Part shown: one piece after another, positions 1 to 6,176 of the stretch | How the letters are laid out: each line of letters opens with the position of its first letter | Numbering within the stretch: the first letter of the stretch is position 1 | Source of the DNA: Promethearchaeota archaeon | GTDB taxonomy: Archaea; Asgardarchaeota; Lokiarchaeia; Sigynarchaeales; SOKP01 | Assembly (NCBI GenBank): GCA_014729315.1 | Contig: WJKD01000711.1 | Location: forward strand, 1 to 18,792 | Direction of reading: 5' to 3' | Length of the DNA stretch: 18,792 nucleotides | Translations under genes and position numbers: made by a program | The notes under the pieces: generated by a model | What the model was told of the DNA's origin: nothing | The model's database searches: none | The model's input: the letters and a program-made list of their open reading frames with translations, nothing else

Positions 1-245
1 TATTCATGGTTGTAATCGCAAAATCATCTACCCTCTTATCCAGAGAGGATTTCCTTTATTAGTTAATAGAAAACAGTGAAAATTAAAGATTTCTTCACAG
101 CTACTTAAATGCTGAAATTTAGTTTTGAAAAAATAACCTTTATATTTATTCTTATCCCTATATATAACGATAGTATCTCTTTAGAGTTGAATCCAAGGAA
201 AATAGTATCAAAGTCAAGAATATTTAATTTAGGCGATGTTTACGC
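1..245. other. Intergenic left edge; possible 3' tail of an upstream gene
   Basis: No convincing gene lies here. One plus-strand frame is open from base 2 to a TGA at 77-79 (about 25 residues, ending LLVNRKQ) and could be the C-terminus of a gene beginning outside the window, but it is too short to identify. The rest is AT-rich. A TATA-like stretch at about 220-231 lies 15-26 bases before the ATG of the GTPase gene and may be its promoter. Confidence 0.25.
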
Positions 246-956
246 ATGTTTTATACCTCTGATAATAAGTTATACTTTAAAATAATATACTACGGAATGG
301 GCGGTTCCGGAAAAACTACTATTTTGGACACTTTATATCAAATCACCAGGACTTACAACAAAAGCATAATCCCGATCGGAGATATTACAAAAATAGATAA
401 AGCAAGCGGGGCTACACTTTATTTCGATAAAGGTCTTTTTGAATCCACCAGACAGAACCAAATTTACTATCAAATATTTACCGTTGCTGGACAAACTAGT
501 TATGCTCCACTGCGAAAGAAAGTTTATGAAGGTTCAGATGGGATTGTTTTTGTAGTTGATTCGCAAGTACATCGTTTTAAAGAAAATGTGGAATCTCTGA
601 AAGAATTAATGAAATTTTCACATAATAGTCTAATTAAGGAAATTCCCGTAGTTGTCATGTTGAATAAACAGGATTTACCTCATACAATCAGTTCTCCCGA
701 CTTTAAAGCCGTTTTAATGGATTTAAATTTATGGTACGATCCTGAAATAAAATATAATCTTTGGAATCCGAGCGTATTTGAAACATGTGCTTTATATCCC
801 CATCATAAAAATATTTTCGAGAGTTTTACTGATTGCGCTCGGAAAACTGCGTTATATCAGTTTTATGGTAAGGGAAAGGCACCTATAGATGATAATGTGG
901 TAAAAAGAATGATTAAATACGGATTCCTTAAAAAAGAACCAATTCCTACAGTATAA
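246..956 (+). CDS. MglA-like Ras-superfamily small GTPase
   Basis: A 236-residue GTP-binding switch protein. The P-loop G-x4-GKT spans residues 17-24 (GMGGSGKT). The switch I region around 53-60 (ASGATLYF) resembles the SxATxxxLFFD segment of bacterial and archaeal MglA proteins. The G3 motif is TVAGQ at 79-83, the MglA-type replacement of the usual DxxGQ. G4 is NKQD at 140-143, and G5 is probably ETCA at 179-182. The tail after residue 185 is longer than a minimal GTPase domain. There is no lipidation Cys and no membrane segment. The gene stands alone, with no adjacent roadblock/longin partner, so its effector is unknown. Asgard genomes are rich in such GTPases, and this fits a role in cell organisation or trafficking (inference). 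The fold and GTP binding are well supported; the cellular role is not. Confidence 0.9.
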   Translation: MFYTSDNKLYFKIIYYGMGGSGKTTILDTLYQITRTYNKSIIPIGDITKIDKASGATLYFDKGLFESTRQNQIYYQIFTVAGQTSYAPLRKKVYEGSDGIVFVVDSQVHRFKENVESLKELMKFSHNSLIKEIPVVVMLNKQDLPHTISSPDFKAVLMDLNLWYDPEIKYNLWNPSVFETCALYPHHKNIFESFTDCARKTALYQFYGKGKAPIDDNVVKRMIKYGFLKKEPIPTV

Positions 957-1247
957 TTAATCTTAAGTATTCTTTATTTAAAATGGAATTGTGTCAAATT
1001 AATAATTTCGACTTTGTATCATTTAAGCTGCATGATAAGACTAATTTTGATTTATTTATAAAATATAATATATTTTTCCGTAATTCTTCAATAATTAATT
1101 AAATTTTGGACTTCTGAAACAACGAAAACGAGTAAGTATTTTTTTTTCAAAATGAATGATTATTCATAAAACTTAAATTACTTCTTTCACTTATTATATT
1201 AAAGAATCACAAAAGCATTAAAGAATTAAATTACAAGAGGTTTAATC
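957..1247. other. Intergenic, AT-rich, holds promoter of next operon
   Basis: No gene is supported here. The only open frame (983-1102, 39 residues) has no start context or recognisable motif. A small perfect inverted repeat, ATGAAT-gatt-ATTCAT, sits at 1152-1167, upstream of the TATA-like element at 1193-1202. It might be an operator but could be chance in such AT-rich DNA. Confidence 0.4.
1193..1241 (+). promoter_or_regulatory. TATA-like promoter and Shine-Dalgarno site for the NifX-like gene
   Basis: TATTATATTA at 1193-1202 looks like an archaeal TATA box, implying a transcript start near 1225. A GAGGT Shine-Dalgarno match at 1237-1241 ends six bases before the ATG at 1248 and fixes that start. 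The same GAGGT spacing recurs before the MttB-like gene. Confidence 0.5.
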
Positions 1248-1727
1248 ATGACGATAATAGGAGTTCCCACATTCGGGGAAGGCGGATTAAATGCCGTACT
1301 TAATCCTCGTTTTGGAAGATGTGAAAGTTTTACGTTTGTTACTGTTGAGGATGGAAAAGTTACCGAAGTACACGCAGTTCCCAACGCAGCAGCAGGTGCC
1401 ATGGGTGGAGCAGGAATTCAAGCGGCTCAGATTTTGGGAAACAACAATGCAACAGAAGCAATAGTAGGCAATCTTGGTCCAAATGCGGCACAGTCGCTTT
1501 TATCGCTAAATATTAAGCTTCATCAAGCCCCCAATCAACAAATAACAGTTAAAGATGCTATTGACCTTTATATTAAAGGGTCTCTTCGAGAATTAAATAG
1601 TTCAAATGTCGGTGCACATTTTGGTATGGGCGCAGGCAGAGGCATGGGTGGCGGTGGTGGACGAGGTATGGGCGGTGGTAGAGGCATGGGTGGCGGCGGT
1701 GGAGGCGGCCGAGGAAGAATGCCCTAA
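1248..1727 (+). CDS. NifX/NifB-like iron-molybdenum cofactor-binding family protein with Gly/Arg/Met tail
   Basis: A 159-residue protein of the dinitrogenase iron-molybdenum cofactor-binding family (COG1433, MTH1175-like). The first 115 residues contain the family hallmarks: a central GAMGGAGIQAAQIL stretch, an IVGNLGPNA segment, and a predicted alternating beta/alpha fold. From about residue 124 the protein becomes a low-complexity tail made almost only of Gly, Arg and Met, in GRGMGGG units. Relatives of this family often carry Gly/His/Met-rich tails, thought to hold metal or cofactor. There are no nitrogenase genes in the window, so the protein more likely binds another metal-sulfur species. 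It precedes two ferredoxin-bearing MinD-type ATPases on the same strand; this three-gene grouping is common in anaerobic archaea and has no settled function. Family assignment is firm; ligand and role are unknown. Confidence 0.88.
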   Translation: MTIIGVPTFGEGGLNAVLNPRFGRCESFTFVTVEDGKVTEVHAVPNAAAGAMGGAGIQAAQILGNNNATEAIVGNLGPNAAQSLLSLNIKLHQAPNQQITVKDAIDLYIKGSLRELNSSNVGAHFGMGAGRGMGGGGGRGMGGGRGMGGGGGGGRGRMP

Positions 1728-1784
1728 CTTTTTTATATACAATTATATTTTTCAATTTTCAAACTTAATTTCATCATTTTTATT

Positions 1785-2720
1785 ATGAGAACAAAACCAC
1801 AAATTATATGCGTTACTGGAGGAAAGGGTGGAACTGGAAAAACCCTCGTCGCCGTCAATATTGCAAACATGTTTGAGAACGATGGATATAAGGTATTACT
1901 TATTGATGGGGATGTTGAAAATCCTAATACTTATTTATTAATGGGGGGGAAATTAGAAAACAGAACTGAGGTTCCTTTTTTTAAACCCAAGATTATCGAA
2001 GAAAAATGTACTAAGTGCGGACTATGTGCAAAAAACTGTGCTACTCACGCCTTATTGCACGTAAAGGATTCGTATCCGATACCGATTTTAACTGTTTGTA
2101 GTGGATGCAAATTATGCTATAAAATTTGTCCAGAAGGAGCAATTGAAGCGGATTCGAAAGTAATTGGGGTTACATATTCTACGAAAATAAATAATATCTC
2201 CCTTCTAGTCGGCGAACTAACCGCTGGTGAAGCACGCTCAGCTGCAGTAGTTGACGCCCTCTTAGAGCAATTAGACGAAATTTTAGAAAATAATCCCGAA
2301 GAATTCGATGTGATCGTTTTAGATACTGCACCTGGAGCCCATTGCGATGTAGAATTACTTATAGAAAAAGCCGATGTAGTTATCCCTGTTACAGAACCTA
2401 CTAAATTTGGTAAATTAGATTTAATTAGAATTATTGAGTTAATAGAATTATTGAAAAAGGACTATAAAGCGATAGTAAACAGATCCACTTTATTAGGTTA
2501 TAAAGAGCAATTTTTAAAAGAGTTGCAAGATCAGGAGATAGAAATCTTAGGCGATATTCCCTTAGACGATAATATCGTAAAGTCTTACTGCCAAGGAATC
2601 CCTTTAATGGCAAGGAATAGCGAATTTAGTGATAGTAATGGATATAAAGCGTTTCAAGAAATATTTGTCAACTTAAAGAATTGGCTTGAAAATCATCACG
2701 AAAAAGGTGTACCAAAATGA
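1785..2720 (+). CDS. MinD/Mrp-type P-loop ATPase with inserted 2[4Fe-4S] ferredoxin domain (first copy)
   Basis: A 311-residue member of the MinD-superfamily ATPases containing an inserted ferredoxin domain (COG1149). The deviant Walker A motif GGKGGTGKT occupies residues 12-20, with the signature Lys at 14. A DGD motif at 41-43 follows, and the Walker B-like DTAPG is at 180-184. Between them are two ferredoxin cysteine sets, C75/C78/C81/C85 and C105/C108/C111/C115, each in the CxxCxxCxxxC pattern for one 4Fe-4S cluster. The stop overlaps the start of the next gene in an ATGA arrangement, showing translational coupling. Relatives (Mrp/NBP35) carry or transfer iron-sulfur clusters. The partnership with the second copy and the NifX-like protein suggests ATP-dependent metal-cluster handling, but this is inference. 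Confidence 0.9.
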   Translation: MRTKPQIICVTGGKGGTGKTLVAVNIANMFENDGYKVLLIDGDVENPNTYLLMGGKLENRTEVPFFKPKIIEEKCTKCGLCAKNCATHALLHVKDSYPIPILTVCSGCKLCYKICPEGAIEADSKVIGVTYSTKINNISLLVGELTAGEARSAAVVDALLEQLDEILENNPEEFDVIVLDTAPGAHCDVELLIEKADVVIPVTEPTKFGKLDLIRIIELIELLKKDYKAIVNRSTLLGYKEQFLKELQDQEIEILGDIPLDDNIVKSYCQGIPLMARNSEFSDSNGYKAFQEIFVNLKNWLENHHEKGVPK

Positions 2721-3649
2721 AAAAAGAAACCAAATCAATAGGTATTATATCGGGTAAAGGAGGAGTTGGAAAGACTTCGCTCACTGCAAGTTTAGCGAGT
2801 TTAGCCAAGAAAGATAAAGAAATAGAAGCGCTAATCTTGGATTGCGATGTCGACGCTCCAAATTTGGCTCTGATACTTCCCGCTCAAGAGGAAGATCACA
2901 TCAATAAGAAAGATACCTATACCACCTTAAAAGCGAAATTTCTTGAAGAAAAATGTGTGCATTGTAAACAATGTATTGACGACCAGTTTTGCGAATTTAA
3001 AGCTTTAAGCTGGAACGAGGATGACCAAGTGCCCGAGATTGATTATCTTGCTTGCGAGGGGTGCGGTGCATGTAAAGTGCTTTGTCCTGAACACGCATTC
3101 GAGATAAATGCTGTAAAAAGTGGAGAAATTATCTCCTACGAATCAAAAATAGACCTTCCTTTAGTATATGGAAAAACTCGCTTAGGAAGCACGACTTCAG
3201 GAAAATTAGTTTCCGACGCAAAACAATTCGCAAAAGAATCGGAACACTTTACAGAAAGCAATTTAATAATTATTGATGGTCCCCCTGGCATTGGATGTCC
3301 AGTTATTGCTACGGTCTCTGGATTAGATTACATAATAACGATAACAGAACCCACACCTTCAGGTTTACACGATGTTATAAGAGCGATCGAAGTAGTCCAT
3401 CAATTTGAAATCCCATTTGGAATAGTGATTAATAAATATGATATTGAAAGCTCATTTCAAGAGGAATTTAAAGATTTTATTAATAAAACGGGATATAAAA
3501 TATTAGGTCGGATTCCTTTTGATTTATCCATTCCTAAAGCTATGTCATTTGCAGAACCAGTTGTGGATTTTGCACCAGATTCAACTGCCAGTAAAGCTAT
3601 AGAAGAGATTTATGAGAATATAAAACGAGAACTATGGAATGAATCATAA
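2717..3649 (+). CDS. MinD/Mrp-type P-loop ATPase with inserted 2[4Fe-4S] ferredoxin domain (second copy)
   Basis: A 310-residue paralogue of the preceding ATPase; it starts inside that gene's stop codon (ATGA overlap of 4 bases). The deviant Walker A SGKGGVGKT is at residues 12-20, DCD at 42-44 and DGPPGIGCP at 187-195. The ferredoxin insert has C80/C83/C86/C92, where the last spacing is five residues rather than three, and a standard C113/C116/C119/C123 set. The two copies differ clearly in sequence, so this is an old duplication that probably forms a heterodimer, since MinD-type ATPases sandwich ATP between two subunits (family knowledge; heterodimer inferred). The ATPases lie directly upstream of a pterin-metal/iron-sulfur oxidoreductase operon, so a link to its maturation is possible but unproven. 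Confidence 0.9.
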   Translation: MKKETKSIGIISGKGGVGKTSLTASLASLAKKDKEIEALILDCDVDAPNLALILPAQEEDHINKKDTYTTLKAKFLEEKCVHCKQCIDDQFCEFKALSWNEDDQVPEIDYLACEGCGACKVLCPEHAFEINAVKSGEIISYESKIDLPLVYGKTRLGSTTSGKLVSDAKQFAKESEHFTESNLIIIDGPPGIGCPVIATVSGLDYIITITEPTPSGLHDVIRAIEVVHQFEIPFGIVINKYDIESSFQEEFKDFINKTGYKILGRIPFDLSIPKAMSFAEPVVDFAPDSTASKAIEEIYENIKRELWNES

Positions 3650-3719
3650 TTGAAATAAAATTGTCATTTCTTACTGCTTATTAGCCCAGAATTATCTCAA
3701 ATGATTGATATTATTTACA

Positions 3720-3728
3720 TTATAAAAA
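3720..3728 (+). promoter_or_regulatory. TATA-like box upstream of the Fwd-like operon
   Basis: TTATAAAAA is close to the archaeal TATA consensus and would place a transcript start near 3750. That is about a dozen bases before the small ORF at 3763 and some 220 bases before the first operon gene. The A-rich stretch after it has no obvious operator. Confidence 0.4.
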
Positions 3729-3762
3729 GTCTTTAATCTCAGATTAGTATAAGAAGAAAAAA

Positions 3763-3864
3763 ATGGAAGAGAAATCCATTAATACCCAAAAATTGTTCCA
3801 GTGTGAGCAAATTTTAAAAAAAAGAGGCGGTAGACTTAAATTATGTGGTTTGAAACACAACTAA
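3763..3864 (+). CDS. Possible 33-residue leader or small protein
   Basis: An ATG-initiated frame of 33 codons ends in TAA. It lies about 12 bases after the transcript start predicted from the TATA box at 3720. The product is basic towards its end and has two Cys (residues 14 and 28) and a KKRGGRLKL stretch. It matches no family I recognise. Its position ahead of the Fwd-like operon would suit a leader peptide or a small metal-binding protein, but a chance ORF is equally possible. Conservation at this position in related genomes would be the deciding evidence. Confidence 0.22.
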   Translation: MEEKSINTQKLFQCEQILKKRGGRLKLCGLKHN

Positions 3865-3970
3865 TAAAACATAATGTAAAGAAATTAATAAATTTATGAT
3901 TATTATCCAAATTAGAAATAAGAAAAACAAAATTATTCTGTAGTGATTAAAAATTCCACCAAAAAATTTT

Positions 3971-4441
3971 ATGGAACTATACGAGTATCTTCCTAAAACT
4001 AATTGTAAAAAATGTGGGAAACCAACTTGCATGGCATTTGCGTTGGATTTACTAAAAGGCGTAGTAAAGATTGAGGAGTGCACACCTCTCGTAGAGGAAG
4101 AGAAGTATAAAGAAAAATACGAAGCGCTGAAAGAATTAATTGGTGGAGAGGAGGGAAAAGAAAAAGAACTAAGAATTAATGTCGATCCCGACGAATGCGA
4201 TGGATGTGGAATTTGTGTCACGGTTTGCCCTGTAAACGCGAGATACTGCCCTCCCACACTTAGTGGAAAAGCGCCAGACCATCCCCCTGATAAACGACAG
4301 TTATTTGTTGTCAAAGATGGAAAATGTGAGCTATTACATATCGAACATTGTAGAAGAATTGCCGCTCAAGGAAGAGAGCGAGAATGCAGGGTGTGTGAAA
4401 CATATTGTCCTCGCGATGCTATTAAGATAGAATATGTTTAA
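3971..4441 (+). CDS. Iron-sulfur protein: N-terminal Fes (CdhD-like) domain plus ferredoxin domain
   Basis: A 156-residue electron carrier. Residues 9-37 form a Fes-type 4Fe-4S motif (C12, C15, C20, C37 in a CxxCGxPTC context), as found in corrinoid iron-sulfur proteins and methyltransferase activators. A charged linker at about 42-68 follows. Next is a ferredoxin motif C76/C79/C82/C86-Pro and a less regular second set, C139/C142/C146-Pro, whose fourth ligand could be C119 or C127. It sits 42 bases before fwdB on the same strand, so it probably feeds electrons to the pterin-metal subunit, in place of the FwdF/FwdG polyferredoxins of methanogens (inference). The assignment to iron-sulfur electron transfer is firm; the exact partner is not. 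The reverse-strand frame over this gene is a shadow. Confidence 0.85.
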   Translation: MELYEYLPKTNCKKCGKPTCMAFALDLLKGVVKIEECTPLVEEEKYKEKYEALKELIGGEEGKEKELRINVDPDECDGCGICVTVCPVNARYCPPTLSGKAPDHPPDKRQLFVVKDGKCELLHIEHCRRIAAQGRERECRVCETYCPRDAIKIEYV

Positions 4442-4483
4442 TTTATAATATATTAATTTTTATATTCAAAGAGTTAGTTTAAT

Positions 4484-5785
4484 ATGAAAAGAATACCGTG
4501 TACAGGATGTTCGCTACTATGCGACGACATAATGGTTAATAGTAGCGGATTATTCATTGACGAAGTCATTGGTGCGTGCTTAAAAGGTAAAGAAAAGTTC
4601 GATCAATTAACATCTAATAATCGTTTTCTAAATCCGATGCTAAGAAAAGGTGGTGAACTCAAGAAGGTAAGTTGGGACGAAGCTTTAGAAAAAGCGGCAG
4701 AAATTCTAAAATCGTCGTTAAAACCCATTTTATATGGATTTTCCACTTCTAGCTGTGAGGCTCAAGTAAAAGCTATTGAATTAGCGAAAACGGTTAATGG
4801 TTTTATAGACTCGAATTCATCTATCTGTCAAGGTAATGTTTTAGATGCCGCTAAGGAAACGGGAATAACTTTAACATCAATTGCAGAAATTATTAATAAA
4901 GCAGACGTCCTCGTTTATTGGGGATTTAACGGTGCGGAATCAATTCCGAGACTCACGAATAAAGCTGTTTTTAGTAGAGGTAAATTTCGAATGACTGGTC
5001 GGGAGATAAAGACCCTTATTGTAATAGATCCTGTTAAAACTGCATCTTTTAATGTTATGGGAGCTAAAGATATTGCACTTAATATTGAACCCGATAAGGA
5101 TTTAGAACTTATTAATATCCTAACTCAAGAATGTTGTAAAGCAGGAAATATACCTGACGAGGGTGCCGCTGGACTTGATAAAGATGATATTAAAAGATTA
5201 TTAGTGAATTTGGTAAATTCTGAAAATGTAGTTATTTTTATTGGTCAAGGCTTATTAGATCCAAAAAATCATTTTCAAGTCGCTAGAAACTTATTGAAAA
5301 TGGTTGAAGTTATGAATGAGAAGCACGAAAAAGGCAGAGTCTCTGTAGTGTTGACTGGTGGTCATTATAACATGGCAGGATTTGACCATGTAGCATTATC
5401 GATGACCGGTAAAGAGCATAATATTCAATTTTCGGAACACAAGCTTACAGATTCACAGTATAATCTAATTTCGAAGATCAAAAACGAAGATTTTGATTGT
5501 TCGTTAATAGTTGGCACGGATCCTATTTCTCATTTTCCTTTCGAATTAAGCAAAAAATTAACATCAAAACCGATAATCCTAATTGATAACAAAAAATCTG
5601 CAACCTCTGAAATAACCGATGTTTTATTACCTTCAGCTATAACGGGAATAGAATGCCGGGGAACCGCAGTTCGATTAGATCAAGTGCCAGTAGAACTTCA
5701 GAAATTATTGGAACCTGCAAATAATGTCCCCTCAGACGAGAAAATATTATCTCAAATAATAAATAAGCTAAAAGATAATAAATAG
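4484..5785 (+). CDS. fwdB: Formylmethanofuran dehydrogenase subunit B-like (tungsten/molybdenum-pterin) protein with altered active-site neighbours
   Basis: A 433-residue homologue of FwdB/FmdB, the subunit that reduces CO2 to formate at a bis-pterin tungsten or molybdenum centre. An N-terminal 4Fe-4S site is C6, C9, C13 and C32. The metal-ligand cysteine is C115 in the NSSICQG motif; it is Cys and not selenocysteine. Typical family blocks follow: VYWGFN (144-149), IDPVKT (181-186), GTDP (344-347) and the C-terminal GIECRGTAVR (388-397). Two features are odd. The residue after C115 is Gln, where formate dehydrogenases and FwdB usually have His. The motif expected as RGHYN begins with Gly (G292-G293-H294-Y295-N296). 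By memory of the family these positions are the catalytic His and Arg. The gene belongs with fwdD and fwdA downstream. Homology is certain; the usual activity is doubtful. Confidence 0.88.
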   Translation: MKRIPCTGCSLLCDDIMVNSSGLFIDEVIGACLKGKEKFDQLTSNNRFLNPMLRKGGELKKVSWDEALEKAAEILKSSLKPILYGFSTSSCEAQVKAIELAKTVNGFIDSNSSICQGNVLDAAKETGITLTSIAEIINKADVLVYWGFNGAESIPRLTNKAVFSRGKFRMTGREIKTLIVIDPVKTASFNVMGAKDIALNIEPDKDLELINILTQECCKAGNIPDEGAAGLDKDDIKRLLVNLVNSENVVIFIGQGLLDPKNHFQVARNLLKMVEVMNEKHEKGRVSVVLTGGHYNMAGFDHVALSMTGKEHNIQFSEHKLTDSQYNLISKIKNEDFDCSLIVGTDPISHFPFELSKKLTSKPIILIDNKKSATSEITDVLLPSAITGIECRGTAVRLDQVPVELQKLLEPANNVPSDEKILSQIINKLKDNK

Positions 5786-5796
5786 CGGTGTAAAAA

Positions 5797-6171
5797 ATGG
5801 AATTGTTGTTAAATACAATAAGATTAATTGATTATGATCAAGTAAAAGAATTCGCCTTGGGAGATGAGAGTTCTCTCAAAGAAAAATTGGCGATTGCATT
5901 TCTCAATCCAGAGGACTTTAACGAGCTTGGGCTGGTTCCAAGCTTAAGAATCAAGATCTGGAACGATTTCGGAGAAATAATAGTGGAACAAGAAACAGAC
6001 GAAGATATTCCTAAAGGGATGATCACAATGCCCGTATCTATTTGGTCAAACCAAATCACCAAGGTTGAAAATAAGGGAGTTAAGTATAAAAACATTAAGG
6101 TCAAAGTCGAGCCAACAAGAGATCAAGTTATGGATTTTAAAGAATTATTAAAAAAAATTAAACAGAGTTAG
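5797..6171 (+). CDS. fwdD: Formylmethanofuran dehydrogenase subunit D-like, pterin dinucleotide-binding domain
   Basis: A 124-residue homologue of FwdD, the small beta-barrel subunit that completes the binding site for the molybdopterin guanine dinucleotide in FwdB. It starts 11 bases after the fwdB stop and ends in a TAG overlapping the first possible start of fwdA. Recognisable features are the N-terminal LNTIRLIDYDQ segment, the AIAFLNPEDFNELGL stretch (32-46, typical of this fold), and MPVSIWSN at 78-85. The last motif replaces the MPxGPWAN common in the family, so the Gly-Pro pair is changed to Ser-Ile. The length is normal for FwdD. Together with the changes in FwdB and FwdA this supports a divergent complex. 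Family call is good; exact cofactor is unknown. Confidence 0.82.
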   Translation: MELLLNTIRLIDYDQVKEFALGDESSLKEKLAIAFLNPEDFNELGLVPSLRIKIWNDFGEIIVEQETDEDIPKGMITMPVSIWSNQITKVENKGVKYKNIKVKVEPTRDQVMDFKELLKKIKQS

Positions 6172-6176
6172 TGTTG

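Larger units (their letters stand above)
3650..3970. other. 321-base intergenic leader region of the Fwd-like operon
   Basis: This region separates the ATPase pair from the Fwd-like operon. It holds a good TATA box at about 3720-3728 and a possible 33-codon ORF at 3763-3864. No tRNA, riboswitch or repeat was recognised in the remainder (3865-3970), which is AT-rich. The iron-sulfur gene at 3971 has no clear Shine-Dalgarno match, so whether it is read from the 3720 promoter or its own is open. Confidence 0.4.

Noticed and set aside
983..1102. A 39-codon plus-strand ORF after the GTPase gene
   Set aside because: No ribosome site, no motif, and composition simply reflects AT-rich DNA.
1152..1167. 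Inverted repeat ATGAAT-gatt-ATTCAT as an operator
   Set aside because: Only six bases per arm in very AT-rich DNA, and upstream of the TATA box; too weak to claim as a site.
1573..1788. Open frames on both strands over the glycine-rich tail of the NifX-like gene
   Set aside because: They are by-products of the G-rich repeat; their His/Arg/Tyr or Trp/Val/Ala repeats have no family resemblance.
3841..4314. A 157-residue minus-strand open frame
   Set aside because: It lies wholly over the intergenic leader and the Cys-rich iron-sulfur gene; its Ser/Phe-rich composition is what the complement of that gene gives, and it matches no family.
4826..4828. Possible selenocysteine at the FwdB metal ligand
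   Set aside because: The codon is TGT (Cys), not TGA, so no selenocysteine insertion is needed.
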